Shown here one piece after another: positions 1-8,389 of a stretch of DNA of 33,221 nt. The translations under genes were made by a program, and so were the position numbers. The DNA is from Clostridiales bacterium (GTDB lineage Bacteria; Bacillota; Clostridia; Christensenellales; Aristaeellaceae): assembly GCA_004556155.1 (NCBI GenBank), contig SFIM01000026.1, forward strand, positions 1 to 33,221, read 5' to 3'. The notes beneath the pieces are model-generated. The model saw only the letters and a program-made list of their open reading frames with translations. It searched no databases and was not told where the DNA came from. Position 1 is the stretch's first letter. Every line of letters starts with the position of its first letter.

Positions 1-1
1 A

Positions 2-232
2 GAAATCGAATTAGTTGGTGAGAATGCGGCGAGCATTGATGCTTATGCTGCCAGTGATCCTGCTGAATGTTTTGCCGTACTTTCTGAATATTTCTTTAGC
101 GCCCCAGAACTTTTTGCTCCTCGTTTCCCTTCATTGTGGCAACGTTTCTGTCAATTTTATCAACAAGATCCTTTGCAGAGACTGCATCACGCTAATGATA
201 CAGACTCGTTTTCGGCGACGAATGTTCATTAA
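2..232 (+). CDS. mtfA: MtfA (Mlc titration factor A), C-terminal fragment
   Basis: The reading frame is open from base 2 and ends at TAA 230-232, giving the last 76 residues of a protein cut by the window start. It begins EIELVGENAASIDAYAASDP and ends SFSATNVH, which I recognise as the C-terminus of E. coli MtfA (YeeI). Family knowledge: MtfA is a cytosolic zinc metallopeptidase (M90 family) that binds the glucose repressor Mlc and so affects ptsG expression. The HExxH zinc site lies upstream of the window. The visible segment PAECFAVLSEYFF is the conserved downstream helix expected to carry the third metal ligand. It is the chromosomal gene flanking asnT on the left, and its coding sequence looks intact to the stop. 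Confidence 0.93.
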   Translation, partial: EIELVGENAASIDAYAASDPAECFAVLSEYFFSAPELFAPRFPSLWQRFCQFYQQDPLQRLHHANDTDSFSATNVH

Positions 233-285
233 TTAACAACTTTGCAGATTAATTAACCAATTGAAATGGCTTATGAAATTTAGTG

Positions 286-321
286 TTGACAGACAAGGTA
301 CCGCTAAGTAATATGCGCTCC
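286..321 (+). promoter_or_regulatory. Promoter of asnT
   Basis: A consensus -35 TTGACA (286-291) and a -10 TAATAT (309-314) are separated by 17 bases, followed by a GC-rich discriminator GCGCTCC (315-321). The discriminator is typical of stringently controlled stable-RNA promoters. It lies just upstream of the tRNA gene at 333. Confidence 0.85.
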
Positions 322-332
322 GTTCACACGAT

Positions 333-408
333 TCCTCTGTAGTTCAGTCGGTAGAACGGCGGACTGTTAATCCGTATGTCACTGGTTCGAGTCCAGTCAG
401 AGGAGCCA
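333..408 (+). tRNA. asnT: tRNA-Asn (anticodon GTT)
   Basis: A 76-base tRNA with acceptor stem TCCTCTG pairing with CAGAGGA, discriminator G, and encoded CCA (406-408). The anticodon GTT is at 366-368 in the loop CTGTTAA, and the T-loop GGTTCGAGTCC is present. The sequence matches the enterobacterial asn tRNA genes used as HPI integration sites. Identification as asnT rather than asnU, asnV or asnW rests on the neighbouring mtfA fragment and the yeeJ remnant. The gene remains intact because the island supplies or preserves its 3' end. Confidence 0.97.
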
Positions 409-409
409 A
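393..409 (+). repeat. attL core of the HPI (3' end of asnT)
   Basis: The 17-base sequence CCAGTCAGAGGAGCCAA is the known HPI attachment core and spans the T-arm, acceptor end and CCA of asnT plus one base. In mobile copies of the island the same 17 bases recur at the right end as attR. I found no second copy in this window. Confidence 0.88.
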
Positions 410-570
410 TTTTCTGTTTTCATGCATCCTTGCAAATCTTTATCTGATGTTGATTCAACAGGTTAGTGTGAAAACTCTTCTCGGTGCATTTTGATTTTAC
501 CCTACGCATCGGGAAAAATTGGTGGTCAAATCTGGGGTCAGGTTAGTTCGATAATGGAGTGCCCCCCCAT
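409..570. other. Spacer between asnT and the integrase gene
   Basis: About 160 bases with no convincing gene. The stretch must hold the integrase promoter and probably integrase arm sites, but I cannot assign a clear -35/-10 pair. A GGAG (556-559) lies 11 bases before the integrase ATG. Confidence 0.5.
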
Positions 571-1833
571 ATGTTCCTTACCGACGCAAAAATCCGCACC
601 CTCAAGCCTTCTGATAAACCCTTTAAAGTCTCCGATTCTCACGGTCTGTATCTGCTGGTCAAGCCGGGTGGCTCCCGCCACTGGTATCTCAAATACCGTA
701 TTAGCGGTAAAGAATCCCGCATTGCGCTGGGTGCCTATCAAGCCATCTCCCTGTCTGATGCGCGACAGCAACGTGAAGGTATCCGTAAAATGCTGGCGCT
801 GAATATCAACCCGGTACAGCAGCGGGCTGCTGAACGTGGCTCACGAACACCGGAGAAAGTTTTTAAAAACTTGGCGCTGGCGTGGCATAAAAGTAACAGG
901 AAATGGTCGCAGAACACCGCCGACCGTCTGCTTGCCAGCCTGAACAATCACATCTTTCCGGTCATCGGGAACCTACCTGTATCAGAACTTAAACCCCGTC
1001 ATTTCATTGACCTGCTGAAAGGGATCGAGGAAAAAGGTCTGCTGGAGGTTGCGTCCCGCACACGGCAGCACCTGAGTAACATAATGCGCCATGCGGTCCA
1101 TCAGGAGTTAATCGATACGAACCCTGCAGCAAACCTTGGCGGCGTGACCACACCTCCTGTCAGACGGCACTATCCTGCCCTGCCGCTGGAGCGGCTGCCT
1201 GAACTGCTTGAACGTATTGGGGCATATCATCAGGGCCGTGAACTGACCCGGCATGCCGTTCTGCTGATGCTGCATGTGTTCATTCGCTCCAGTGAACTGC
1301 GTTTCGCCCGCTGGTCAGAGATTGATTTCACAAACCGAGTCTGGACGATACCCGCGACGCGAGAACCCATTATTGGCGTGCGTTATTCCGGCCGCGGGGC
1401 AAAAATGCGAATGCCGCATATCGTCCCCCTCTCAGAACAGTCCATCGCCATTCTGAAACAGATTAAGGATATCACCGGTAATAATGAACTGATCTTCCCC
1501 GGCGACCATAACCCGTATAAGCCAATGTGTGAAAACACGGTCAATAAGGCACTGCGGGTGATGGGTTACGACACGAAAAAGGATATCTGCGGTCACGGCT
1601 TCCGGGCAATGGCATGCAGTGCGCTGATGGAATCGGGTTTATGGGCAAAGGACGCAGTAGAACGCCAGATGAGTCATCAGGAGCGCAATACCGTGCGCAT
1701 GGCTTATATTCATAAGGCAGAGCACCTAGAAGCCCGCAAAGCGATGATGCAGTGGTGGTCGGATTATCTGGAAGCATGCCGAGAATCTTATGCACCGCCT
1801 TATACAATTGGTAAAAATAAGTTTATCCCATAG
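571..1833 (+). CDS. int: P4-type tyrosine recombinase, HPI integrase
   Basis: Site-specific integrase of 420 residues when started at ATG 571, the usual length of the HPI integrase; a GTG at 559 would add four residues but overlaps the likely GGAG ribosome site. An N-terminal DUF4102-type domain (FLTDAKIRTLKPSDKPFKVSD) is followed by a core-binding region and the catalytic domain. Tyrosine-recombinase residues visible are Arg239 (FIRSSELRF), His342 and Arg345 (HGFR), His369 (MSHQERN) and nucleophile Tyr379 (VRMAYIH). It recombines the 17-base asnT core with the island end. Position directly downstream of the tRNA on the same strand is typical of P4-family islands. The gene is full length with all catalytic residues, so it is probably functional, although no attR partner is visible here. 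I see no excisionase gene. Confidence 0.95.
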   Translation: MFLTDAKIRTLKPSDKPFKVSDSHGLYLLVKPGGSRHWYLKYRISGKESRIALGAYQAISLSDARQQREGIRKMLALNINPVQQRAAERGSRTPEKVFKNLALAWHKSNRKWSQNTADRLLASLNNHIFPVIGNLPVSELKPRHFIDLLKGIEEKGLLEVASRTRQHLSNIMRHAVHQELIDTNPAANLGGVTTPPVRRHYPALPLERLPELLERIGAYHQGRELTRHAVLLMLHVFIRSSELRFARWSEIDFTNRVWTIPATREPIIGVRYSGRGAKMRMPHIVPLSEQSIAILKQIKDITGNNELIFPGDHNPYKPMCENTVNKALRVMGYDTKKDICGHGFRAMACSALMESGLWAKDAVERQMSHQERNTVRMAYIHKAEHLEARKAMMQWWSDYLEACRESYAPPYTIGKNKFIP

Positions 1834-1867
1834 TATACTAACGAATCCCTCACTCTGGCAAATTACC

Positions 1868-1888
1868 ACCACCTCCACAGGAGGTGGT
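1868..1888 (+). terminator. Probable terminator after the integrase gene
   Basis: Perfect 9-bp stem ACCACCTCC (1868-1876) and GGAGGTGGT (1880-1888) with loop ACA, 35 bases past the int stop. It is followed by TCTATATAGACTTTTATC, a broken T tract. It lies between the converging int and ybtS genes. Confidence 0.6.
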
Positions 1889-2026
1889 TCTATATAGACT
1901 TTTATCAACTTCATGACGAAAAACACCTATTTTATCCCAAAAGAAGACAATAGAGTCACAGAGGAATCAAAGAGCGACTCAATTGTCTTTGGACAGTCTG
2001 GTTGTGAGGTTAGAAAACAGTTACTC
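1889..2026. other. Convergent intergenic region int / ybtS
   Basis: About 140 bases between the integrase terminator hairpin and the end of ybtS. No gene or second clear terminator is seen. Confidence 0.5.
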
Positions 2027-3331
2027 CTACACCATTAAATAGGGCGCAATGCTCGCTAATTTCTCCCGGGTTTCTGTCAGTTCGCGTTCCGGCGTAGATT
2101 GCGCGATGATTCCCGCCCCCGCCTGTATCCAGCTGCGCTGGCTATCCTGAAATACGGAACGCAGAACTAGCGCCGCATCAAAGCGCGTATCGTCCAGCAG
2201 CAGGATTGCGCCGGAATAAAGCTCTCGCGGCGTCTTCTCAATTTGCATAATCGCGTTCAGAGCAGCATTTTTAGGGATACCTGAGGCGGTAATCGACGGA
2301 AACAGCACGGTAAACGCATCCCAGGCATCCTTGTTTTCCGAAAGCTGACCGCTCACGCCAGACCCCAGATGCTGAACGCTGCCGCGCTGGCGAACCGACA
2401 TTAAATCTTCAACCACCACGCTGCCCGGCTGGCAAACAGCCTCCAGTTCAGCAATAGCTTCTTTGACAGAAAGGATATGCTCAAGCACCTCTTTACTGTC
2501 GTGCAGCAGTTCTGCCTCTTTCGCCTTATTATGCTCCGGGTTTCCCATGCGATCGCGGGTGCCCGCAAGCGGTTCAGTGACCACTTTATTGCCCGTCACT
2601 GACATCACCAGTTCCGGGCTAAAGCCCAGCGCTTCGCGTCCTTCCTGACGGAACATAAACGAGCGCACAGGCGTGTTTGCCTGCCGCCCGTATAACAGCG
2701 TGGCGGGCATATCAATCCGCGATGGCAGGGGAATGGCGCGCGAGACAATCACTTTGACATACTCGCCACGGCGGATCTCCGCAACGGCGCGCGCAACCTG
2801 TTGTTTATATGCCTCACCATTGAGGGCGGTATCCACCGCCAGTGGTGCGTTCTGCGTCGTTGTACCGGCCTCTTTTACCCACTCGCACAAACGTCGGCAC
2901 CCGTCGGCGGAGTCCGCATAAACGGTGACATTTCCCTTTTCAAAAATAAGTTCTTCACGGGGAACGGTTAACGTCAGCAGCGGCCACTCCCCGGCGTTAA
3001 AGGCAATCCCCCGCGCATGCGCCGCAAAGTTGAACCCAACCTGTCCATATACCCGACGTCCTTTCACCTGAGGATGCGCCATAAAACGACGCGCGCAGTC
3101 GGCAATGGAATCCACCGCCCATTTTTGCTCCCCGGCATCATCAATAAATGTCGCCTGCGTTCCGTCGGCATTAATGTGCAGCCGTGCCTGGCACCCTTTG
3201 CCTAAATACCAACAGGGTTGACGCTCATAGACATAACACTCTTCTTCTGCGAACTGGCGTAAAACGCCAGAAATCGTCGGTAGCCATTGTTCCTCTGGTA
3301 ACGCCAGATGTAGAAATTCACTGATTTTCAT
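2027..3331 (-). CDS. ybtS: Salicylate synthase YbtS (Irp9)
   Basis: Bifunctional cytosolic enzyme converting chorismate through isochorismate to salicylate plus pyruvate, the first step of yersiniabactin synthesis. The protein is 434 residues, the standard length, and the C-terminal chorismate-binding domain fills about 165-430. Residues recognisable from the Irp9/MbtI family are general base Lys193 (YVKVIVSR), Glu240 (FSPE), Glu281, His321 (QHLGSG), Thr348 (ITASG) and Tyr372 (LYSG). The motif TEPLAGTR (252-259) is the chorismate-enzyme signature. The ATG at 3331-3329 is preceded by AGAGGTAAGGG, a good ribosome site. It is the last gene of the minus-strand ybtPQXS operon, 27 bases after ybtX. 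The stop is followed by the integrase gene in convergent orientation. Confidence 0.97.
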   Translation of the reverse strand: MKISEFLHLALPEEQWLPTISGVLRQFAEEECYVYERQPCWYLGKGCQARLHINADGTQATFIDDAGEQKWAVDSIADCARRFMAHPQVKGRRVYGQVGFNFAAHARGIAFNAGEWPLLTLTVPREELIFEKGNVTVYADSADGCRRLCEWVKEAGTTTQNAPLAVDTALNGEAYKQQVARAVAEIRRGEYVKVIVSRAIPLPSRIDMPATLLYGRQANTPVRSFMFRQEGREALGFSPELVMSVTGNKVVTEPLAGTRDRMGNPEHNKAKEAELLHDSKEVLEHILSVKEAIAELEAVCQPGSVVVEDLMSVRQRGSVQHLGSGVSGQLSENKDAWDAFTVLFPSITASGIPKNAALNAIMQIEKTPRELYSGAILLLDDTRFDAALVLRSVFQDSQRSWIQAGAGIIAQSTPERELTETREKLASIAPYLMV

Positions 3332-3358
3332 CCCTTACCTCTCTGTGTTATTCCCGGA

Positions 3359-4639
3359 TCAATCAATTGCGCTTGTCATCAGTTCTCTTGCCGAATGCAG
3401 CCGGATATAAGCAACCCACGCCGCCAGCAACGTGAATGCCCCGGCAAACAGGAAGCAGGCCGCATAGCCAAAATGTTGAGCAACAACGCCACCGATAACG
3501 CCTGCCAGAATGGCGATTGCCGCATCAGTACATTGAAAGAGGGTGAAGTCGACACCGGCCTGCAAAGGCGATGAAAGCGACATCAGCGTGGCGTAAAGAC
3601 AGACCAGCGCGCAGGCCAGCGAAATGGACTGGACAAGGACCAGACACTGGAGAATCTGCAGCAGCAGATGACCCGGCGCCATCATGAGAGTCATCACCAC
3701 CGCCAGCAGCGCGATCCCCTGGACGCCATAAGCCGTCAACAGCGCTCTGCCGGGTGAGGTGTATTTCATCAGCAATCCGCCGGCCAGCGTTCCTGCTATG
3801 CCCGCTGCAATATTGCCGCCGCTGAACAGCGCGCCCAATGCGGACATGCTCAACCCATGATCCAACAACAGCGGTGCCAGAAGAGGCAGCACAAACCGCA
3901 TGCCTGAATTCAGCATCAATACCAGCAGTAAGCCCAGGCGAGCCTGCTTCCTCCTTAGCGCATAACCTAACGCCGGAACATGCGGGATAGTCGCTGTTCG
4001 CGTCGGCTCCGTAATGCGCCACAGCGGGAGTGACAGCGCCATAATCAGCACCGCCATCATCAGCATGGCGACAGGCCAGCCGGATGCCGCCGACAGCATC
4101 AGGAACACCCCGCCGCCGCACATCATTCCCAGATAGCTGCCGCCGACCTGCACGCTGTTTCCCCAGCCGTAACCCGTGCGGGTCAGTTGATCGACACAAA
4201 AGCCGTCGCTGGCGATATCAATGGTGGAGGCGACCGTGCCTGCCACCATAAACAGAACAAATAACGCGACGATTTGCGTATCGGGGAATCCCCCTTCTCG
4301 CCCAAACCAGCCAATCGCTGCGACAATAGTCAGGATCGCCGCTAGCGCGACCTGACCACGCAGGATTAACATGCGGGAACGGCGTTCCTGGCTACCGGGC
4401 GGAAGCCGCCAGCGCTCGATCCACGGCGCCCAAATAAACTTCAGCGCCCAGGGCAGCATAAACAGGGTTGTCGCACCGGCAAGCGCCAGCGAACCGCCAG
4501 CAGCGCGCACCAGCGCGGGTAAGGACTGCATAGACAGCGCCGATACCAGACTCTGCGTCACATAGACGCCGGCAATAGCAAAAATCACCCGCCCGGTCGT
4601 CAACGTCAGCGGTTTCACATTCGACTGAACATCACTCAT
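3359..4639 (-). CDS. ybtX: YbtX (Irp8), MFS permease of the yersiniabactin locus
   Basis: Inner-membrane protein of 426 residues from ATG 4639 (MSDVQSNVKPLTL). A longer frame extends upstream to 4762 but runs inside ybtQ; the chosen start matches the family length and overlaps the ybtQ stop by 8 bases (ATGAGTGATG), a coupling arrangement. About twelve hydrophobic segments fill the protein, in the order of a major facilitator: for example VIFAIAGVYVTQSLVSAL near the start and the C-terminal TAAWVAYI-like segment. Family knowledge: it resembles signal transducers and permeases such as AmpG and EntS-like exporters. Published work has not given it an essential role in ferric-yersiniabactin use; a role in zinc uptake with yersiniabactin has been proposed. 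Transport of siderophore or degradation products is an inference. Confidence 0.93.
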   Translation of the reverse strand: MSDVQSNVKPLTLTTGRVIFAIAGVYVTQSLVSALSMQSLPALVRAAGGSLALAGATTLFMLPWALKFIWAPWIERWRLPPGSQERRSRMLILRGQVALAAILTIVAAIGWFGREGGFPDTQIVALFVLFMVAGTVASTIDIASDGFCVDQLTRTGYGWGNSVQVGGSYLGMMCGGGVFLMLSAASGWPVAMLMMAVLIMALSLPLWRITEPTRTATIPHVPALGYALRRKQARLGLLLVLMLNSGMRFVLPLLAPLLLDHGLSMSALGALFSGGNIAAGIAGTLAGGLLMKYTSPGRALLTAYGVQGIALLAVVMTLMMAPGHLLLQILQCLVLVQSISLACALVCLYATLMSLSSPLQAGVDFTLFQCTDAAIAILAGVIGGVVAQHFGYAACFLFAGAFTLLAAWVAYIRLHSARELMTSAID

Positions 4640-6434
4640 GCACCCACTCTCCAGACGCGGAAACCCCGTCGTCGCGCCACACGCGCGCGGCCATTTGCGC
4701 CTGCCACAGCGCCTGATAACGTCCATGATGTGAGAGCAATTGCGCATGAGTACCCTGCTCAACCACCTGTCCCTCTTCCATCACCAGAATGTTTCCGGCC
4801 CCGGCGATGGTGGATAAACGGTGAGCGATGATAATCACCGTCCGGTTGTGAACCAGGTTATCGATCGCTTTTTGCACCGCCAGCTCGCTTTCAATATCCA
4901 GCGCGGCAGTCGGTTCATCGAGAATGACGACCGGCGCGTTTTTCAATAACGCTCTGGCAATGGAAATCCGCTGGCGCTCGCCGCCCGATAGCTGGCCGCC
5001 CATCTCTCCCATTGGCGTCAGCCAGCCTTGCGGAAGACGGGAAATAAACTCAAGGCACTGCGCCGCGCGGGCGGCCTCTTCTACCTCCTGCCGCGTCGCC
5101 TGTGGGCGCGCGATACGGATATTCGCCAGCAGCGTGTCATCAAACAGCCAGACATCCTGGAAAACAACAGAAATCAGGCTATTGAGCTGTTCCGGCGTCA
5201 GGCGGCGAATATCGACGCCGCCAATAGAAATCTGCCCTTGCTGCGGATCGGCATAGCGCATTAACAGTTTGGTGACCGTAGTTTTGCCTGCGCCGGAGGC
5301 ACCCACCAGCGCGCTCATACTGGCTGCCGGGAACGTCAAAGAAACATGATTAAGCGCGTAGCCGTCGCCTTCTTCGTAGCGATAGCTGACGTTGTCAAAG
5401 CGGATATCGTAACGTTCCGGCATCTCGCTTTGCTCTGCGACGGGAAGCGGTGCTATCGCCATAAACTGCTCAATCCGTTGCAGGGCGCTGGCGATCAGTT
5501 CCACAACCGAGGTGTAGCTGATAAACATCGCCATCGGTTCTGCGAAGCGCATAATCATCGCGACGGCGGCAATCAAAAAGGCGAGGTTCAGAGTGCCCGT
5601 CACTACCCAGACGATCCCGGATAACACCACCACCTGTAGGCCCAACTCCACGACGCTGGCGATCAGCATCGTTGCGCCAGCGCCCTGACGGTGAGTGCGG
5701 GTCTGTAAGTTTTCCAGCGCATTGAAATGCGCCAGCAGCGCCCGGCTTTTATCGGCATCGCTGCCGCAGGTGCGCAATACCATCATCCCCTGAGCAAATT
5801 CAACGATATCGCCGCTCAGACGCTGGTGCGCTTCCCCCAGCGTCTGCATTTGTCGCCGCATCGCCGGGCGGCGCCAGTAATAAAACGGCACCAGCAGAGG
5901 GAAGATCAGCAACATCACCAGCCCCAGCCGCCAGTCTATCCACAATGTCGCCAGCGACGCCGTCAGCGGCGTGACAATGGTGAGCAGCAAAATATTGGCT
6001 ATCGCAATAACATAATTGAGGTTTTCATCCACGCTGCCCAGCAGCAAGGCGTTCATTTCACCCGCCCTGCCGCGCTGGAGCTTCTCCAGCGGCACGCGGC
6101 GTAACTGCTCGCCAAGTCGCAGGCGCAACTCATGGGTAGCCTGCGCCAGATGACCACGGTATTCAAAGCCCAGGCCATACCAGCGTAGCACCAGCGTCAC
6201 AATTGCGGCGACGCTGAAGGCCATAGCCCAGTTAAGAAGTTGCGGCGCGTCTCCCCGTAACAGCGCATCAATGATCGGATAAAGACAGGCAAAGGCGATC
6301 CCCTGCATGAATGCCGCCAGCAACAGCGCCAGCATACTGCGTCGCAGCATCCTGGCCTGACTGCCAACGCTGGAGATAAGCTGGCGCCAGATGACGCGCC
6401 AGGCCAGGTTATCCGCAGGATTATTGTCTTTCAT
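4632..6434 (-). CDS. ybtQ: YbtQ (Irp7), ABC transporter permease-ATPase
   Basis: Half-size ABC transporter of 600 residues with its membrane domain (about 35-320, six predicted helices) fused to an ATPase domain (about 340-580). Motifs are Walker A GASGAGKTT (378-386), Q-loop FQD (426), signature LSGGE (482-486), Walker B VVILDE (502-507) and the switch histidine in IIAHRLS. The ATG at 6434 (MKDNNPADN) gives the family length; the frame could extend nine codons upstream inside ybtP. It overlaps the ybtP stop by 14 bases. Family knowledge: YbtP and YbtQ together import ferric-yersiniabactin across the inner membrane, unusual because the fold is that of exporters, and both are needed for iron-limited growth of Yersinia. 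No substrate-binding protein gene is present in the locus. Confidence 0.96.
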   Translation of the reverse strand: MKDNNPADNLAWRVIWRQLISSVGSQARMLRRSMLALLLAAFMQGIAFACLYPIIDALLRGDAPQLLNWAMAFSVAAIVTLVLRWYGLGFEYRGHLAQATHELRLRLGEQLRRVPLEKLQRGRAGEMNALLLGSVDENLNYVIAIANILLLTIVTPLTASLATLWIDWRLGLVMLLIFPLLVPFYYWRRPAMRRQMQTLGEAHQRLSGDIVEFAQGMMVLRTCGSDADKSRALLAHFNALENLQTRTHRQGAGATMLIASVVELGLQVVVLSGIVWVVTGTLNLAFLIAAVAMIMRFAEPMAMFISYTSVVELIASALQRIEQFMAIAPLPVAEQSEMPERYDIRFDNVSYRYEEGDGYALNHVSLTFPAASMSALVGASGAGKTTVTKLLMRYADPQQGQISIGGVDIRRLTPEQLNSLISVVFQDVWLFDDTLLANIRIARPQATRQEVEEAARAAQCLEFISRLPQGWLTPMGEMGGQLSGGERQRISIARALLKNAPVVILDEPTAALDIESELAVQKAIDNLVHNRTVIIIAHRLSTIAGAGNILVMEEGQVVEQGTHAQLLSHHGRYQALWQAQMAARVWRDDGVSASGEWVHE

Positions 6435-8223
6435 TTTCCACCACCTCTTCCTGTGTTCCACCCGGCACCCAATGCTGCGCCTGCTGATAGTGTTGCCAGA
6501 GCCGTTGATACAGGCCGCCCTGCGCCAACAGTTGCGTATGGTTCCCCATTTCCCTGAGCTGTCCGTCGGAAAACAGCAATATCACATCGGCCTGAGTCAC
6601 CATTGAGAGACGATGCGCGACCATGATGACCGTCCGGCCACGCATGGCCGCCGCGAGCGCCTTGATAAGCGCCGCTTCGTTTTCCGGGTCAGCAAACGCC
6701 GTCGCCTCATCGAGCACCAGGATGGGGCGATCCTGCAAAAGCGCCCGGGCGATAGTAATGCGCTGCCGCTGGCCGCCGGAGAGAAATACCCCACGTTCCC
6801 CGACTCGAGTGTTGTAACCTTCTGGCAGAGCGCTAATAAAATCATGGGCCTGCGCCACTCTGGCCGCCGCTATAACCGCCTCCAGCGGCGTATCCGGCGC
6901 GCCCAGACGAATGTTATTGGCTATCGTGTCGGCAAAAAGGAAGTTGTCCTGAAACACAAACGAGAGTTGCTTCATCAGGGTGTCCGTCTGCATATCACGC
7001 AGATCCACGCCGCCAATACGGATATGGCCTTTGTCCGGGTCGGCGTAACGCAGCAGCAAGCGCGCCACGGTGCTTTTTCCGGCGCCGCTTGGCCCGACCA
7101 GCGCCACAATTTGCCCGGCAGGCACATGAAAGCTCACCTCCTGCAACGCGGCGCCAGTACGCGCTTGCGGATAATGAAAGCTCACCTGCTCAAAGGTAAT
7201 GCTCGCCTCTTGCGGCTGCTGGTCAGACTGCGGCAGCGATAACTCCGGCATCGCGAGAACCTGATAAATACGCTGAATGCTTAAACGCGTTTGCGCGACC
7301 AGGTTATTGAGCATCATCATTGGCATTACGGCTTCGGCCATTCCGCTGCCCAGCAGTAAAACGGCCACCCACGCGATAAAATCGAAACTGCCATAGTGCA
7401 ACAGGCCGTATCCCGACCAGATCAGGACAAACAGGGTCGGGAGAGGATTCAGAATCGAGAAGGAAAAACGCGCTGAAAAACCGGCTTTGCGATACCAGGT
7501 TTTGAGCACATCGACCCACTCTTCAAGGGCGCGTTGATAGCGCAAAAAACTGGTGCTGCCGCTATCAAACGTTCTCACCACGGGCATGGTCTGCACGAAC
7601 TCAATAACCGCCGCGCTAACCTGCTCGCGCGCCTTATGATAACGCTGAGCCATATTTTCCGAACGCTGGCGGGCGAGCACGAGAATAACCGATCCAAACG
7701 CCAGTACCCCCAGCGTCGCGATTGCCAGCCGCCAGTCCAGCCAGAACAAGATAACGATTGTCGCCAGCGGCATGATGATCGCGCGGGCATAGAGCGGCGT
7801 GCTGTCGGCCACAAAAATATGTAACGACTTCACGTCATCCAGCATCACTTTCGCCACTGACCCGCTGCCCATTTGCTGTAACACGCCAGGCGGAAGCTGC
7901 AATGCTTTACGGGCTAACCTGCTGCGCAGAATGTTCTCCAGATGAAAAGCCGCGTAATGAGAGGTGTTGAACGCCTGTAAGCGCAGAACAAAAGTTAAGA
8001 CCACGCAGCCGATCACGCCGCCCAGCGGCCAGGCCGGAATAGCGTCAGGCGTCGCGCGAATGTCACGCAGGCTCCACGCCAGAAAAAGGAGCGCCCCCAG
8101 GCTGGTTAATGCCGCCAGCCCCGCCAGCGCCATAGCTAAAATAACCTTCCTGCGAACCGGTGTAATCACCTGCCAGAGAGGAAATCGGGACAGCGATTCA
8201 GTATTGGATGATTGAGATGACAT
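6421..8223 (-). CDS. ybtP: YbtP (Irp6), ABC transporter permease-ATPase
   Basis: Half-size ABC transporter of 600 residues: membrane domain about 25-310 and ATPase domain about 340-580. Motifs are Walker A GPSGAGKST (377-385), signature LSGGQ (481-485), Walker B ILVLDE (501-506) and switch histidine His537 (VAHRLS). It pairs with YbtQ as a heterodimer for inner-membrane handling of ferric-yersiniabactin. It is the first gene of the minus-strand operon ybtP-Q-X-S, starting at ATG 8223 and facing away from ybtA across a 166-base shared control region. The ribosome site is weak (CAGTTACTCCC before the ATG). Like YbtQ it resembles type IV exporters by sequence, yet import is the assigned role in Yersinia studies. 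Confidence 0.96.
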   Translation of the reverse strand: MSSQSSNTESLSRFPLWQVITPVRRKVILAMALAGLAALTSLGALLFLAWSLRDIRATPDAIPAWPLGGVIGCVVLTFVLRLQAFNTSHYAAFHLENILRSRLARKALQLPPGVLQQMGSGSVAKVMLDDVKSLHIFVADSTPLYARAIIMPLATIVILFWLDWRLAIATLGVLAFGSVILVLARQRSENMAQRYHKAREQVSAAVIEFVQTMPVVRTFDSGSTSFLRYQRALEEWVDVLKTWYRKAGFSARFSFSILNPLPTLFVLIWSGYGLLHYGSFDFIAWVAVLLLGSGMAEAVMPMMMLNNLVAQTRLSIQRIYQVLAMPELSLPQSDQQPQEASITFEQVSFHYPQARTGAALQEVSFHVPAGQIVALVGPSGAGKSTVARLLLRYADPDKGHIRIGGVDLRDMQTDTLMKQLSFVFQDNFLFADTIANNIRLGAPDTPLEAVIAAARVAQAHDFISALPEGYNTRVGERGVFLSGGQRQRITIARALLQDRPILVLDEATAFADPENEAALIKALAAAMRGRTVIMVAHRLSMVTQADVILLFSDGQLREMGNHTQLLAQGGLYQRLWQHYQQAQHWVPGGTQEEVVENERQ

Positions 8224-8389
8224 GGGAGTAACTGAATTTCCTGATGAATTTTTACGGACGCCAAAAACGACAATTCAGGGTGGCGTTCTGAGAATTAATG
8301 TGAATAATAACCATTATCAATAACTCATCTACCCCATTCGGTTCTATTTATACCCGCATTGGTCTAAGCCACAGGGAGATAACCAGGTC
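8224..8389. promoter_or_regulatory. Divergent control region ybtP / ybtA
   Basis: The 166-base intergenic region must hold promoters for both directions. It contains a Fur-like box at 8300-8318 and an inverted repeat ACGCCA (8258-8263) / TGGCGT (8281-8286) with 17 bases between the arms, a candidate YbtA site. In Yersinia both promoters are reported as Fur-repressed, with YbtA activating ybtP and repressing its own gene. The CCCG-N3-CGGG palindrome pair seen before irp2 and fyuA is not present here. Confidence 0.75.
8300..8318. promoter_or_regulatory. Fur box, ybtP-ybtA region
   Basis: The 19 bases ending in CCATTATC match 15 of 19 positions of the Fur consensus GATAATGATAATCATTATC by hand alignment. 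Placement between the divergent genes fits iron repression of both. Confidence 0.75.

Noticed and set aside
229..257. Two copies of TTAATTAAC 20 bases apart after mtfA
   Set aside because: Short AT-rich repeat next to the stop codon, without GC stem or T tract; not a terminator and too simple to call functional.
1953..1970. GAGTCACAGAGGAATCAA as a possible second attachment core
   Set aside because: It shares only part of CCAGTCAGAGGAGCCAA, with several mismatches, and lies inside the island beside the integrase, so chance similarity is likelier.
3525..4199. 224-codon minus-strand ORF within ybtX
   Set aside because: It is a shifted frame of ybtX with composition unlike a folded protein; the permease frame is clearly the real one.
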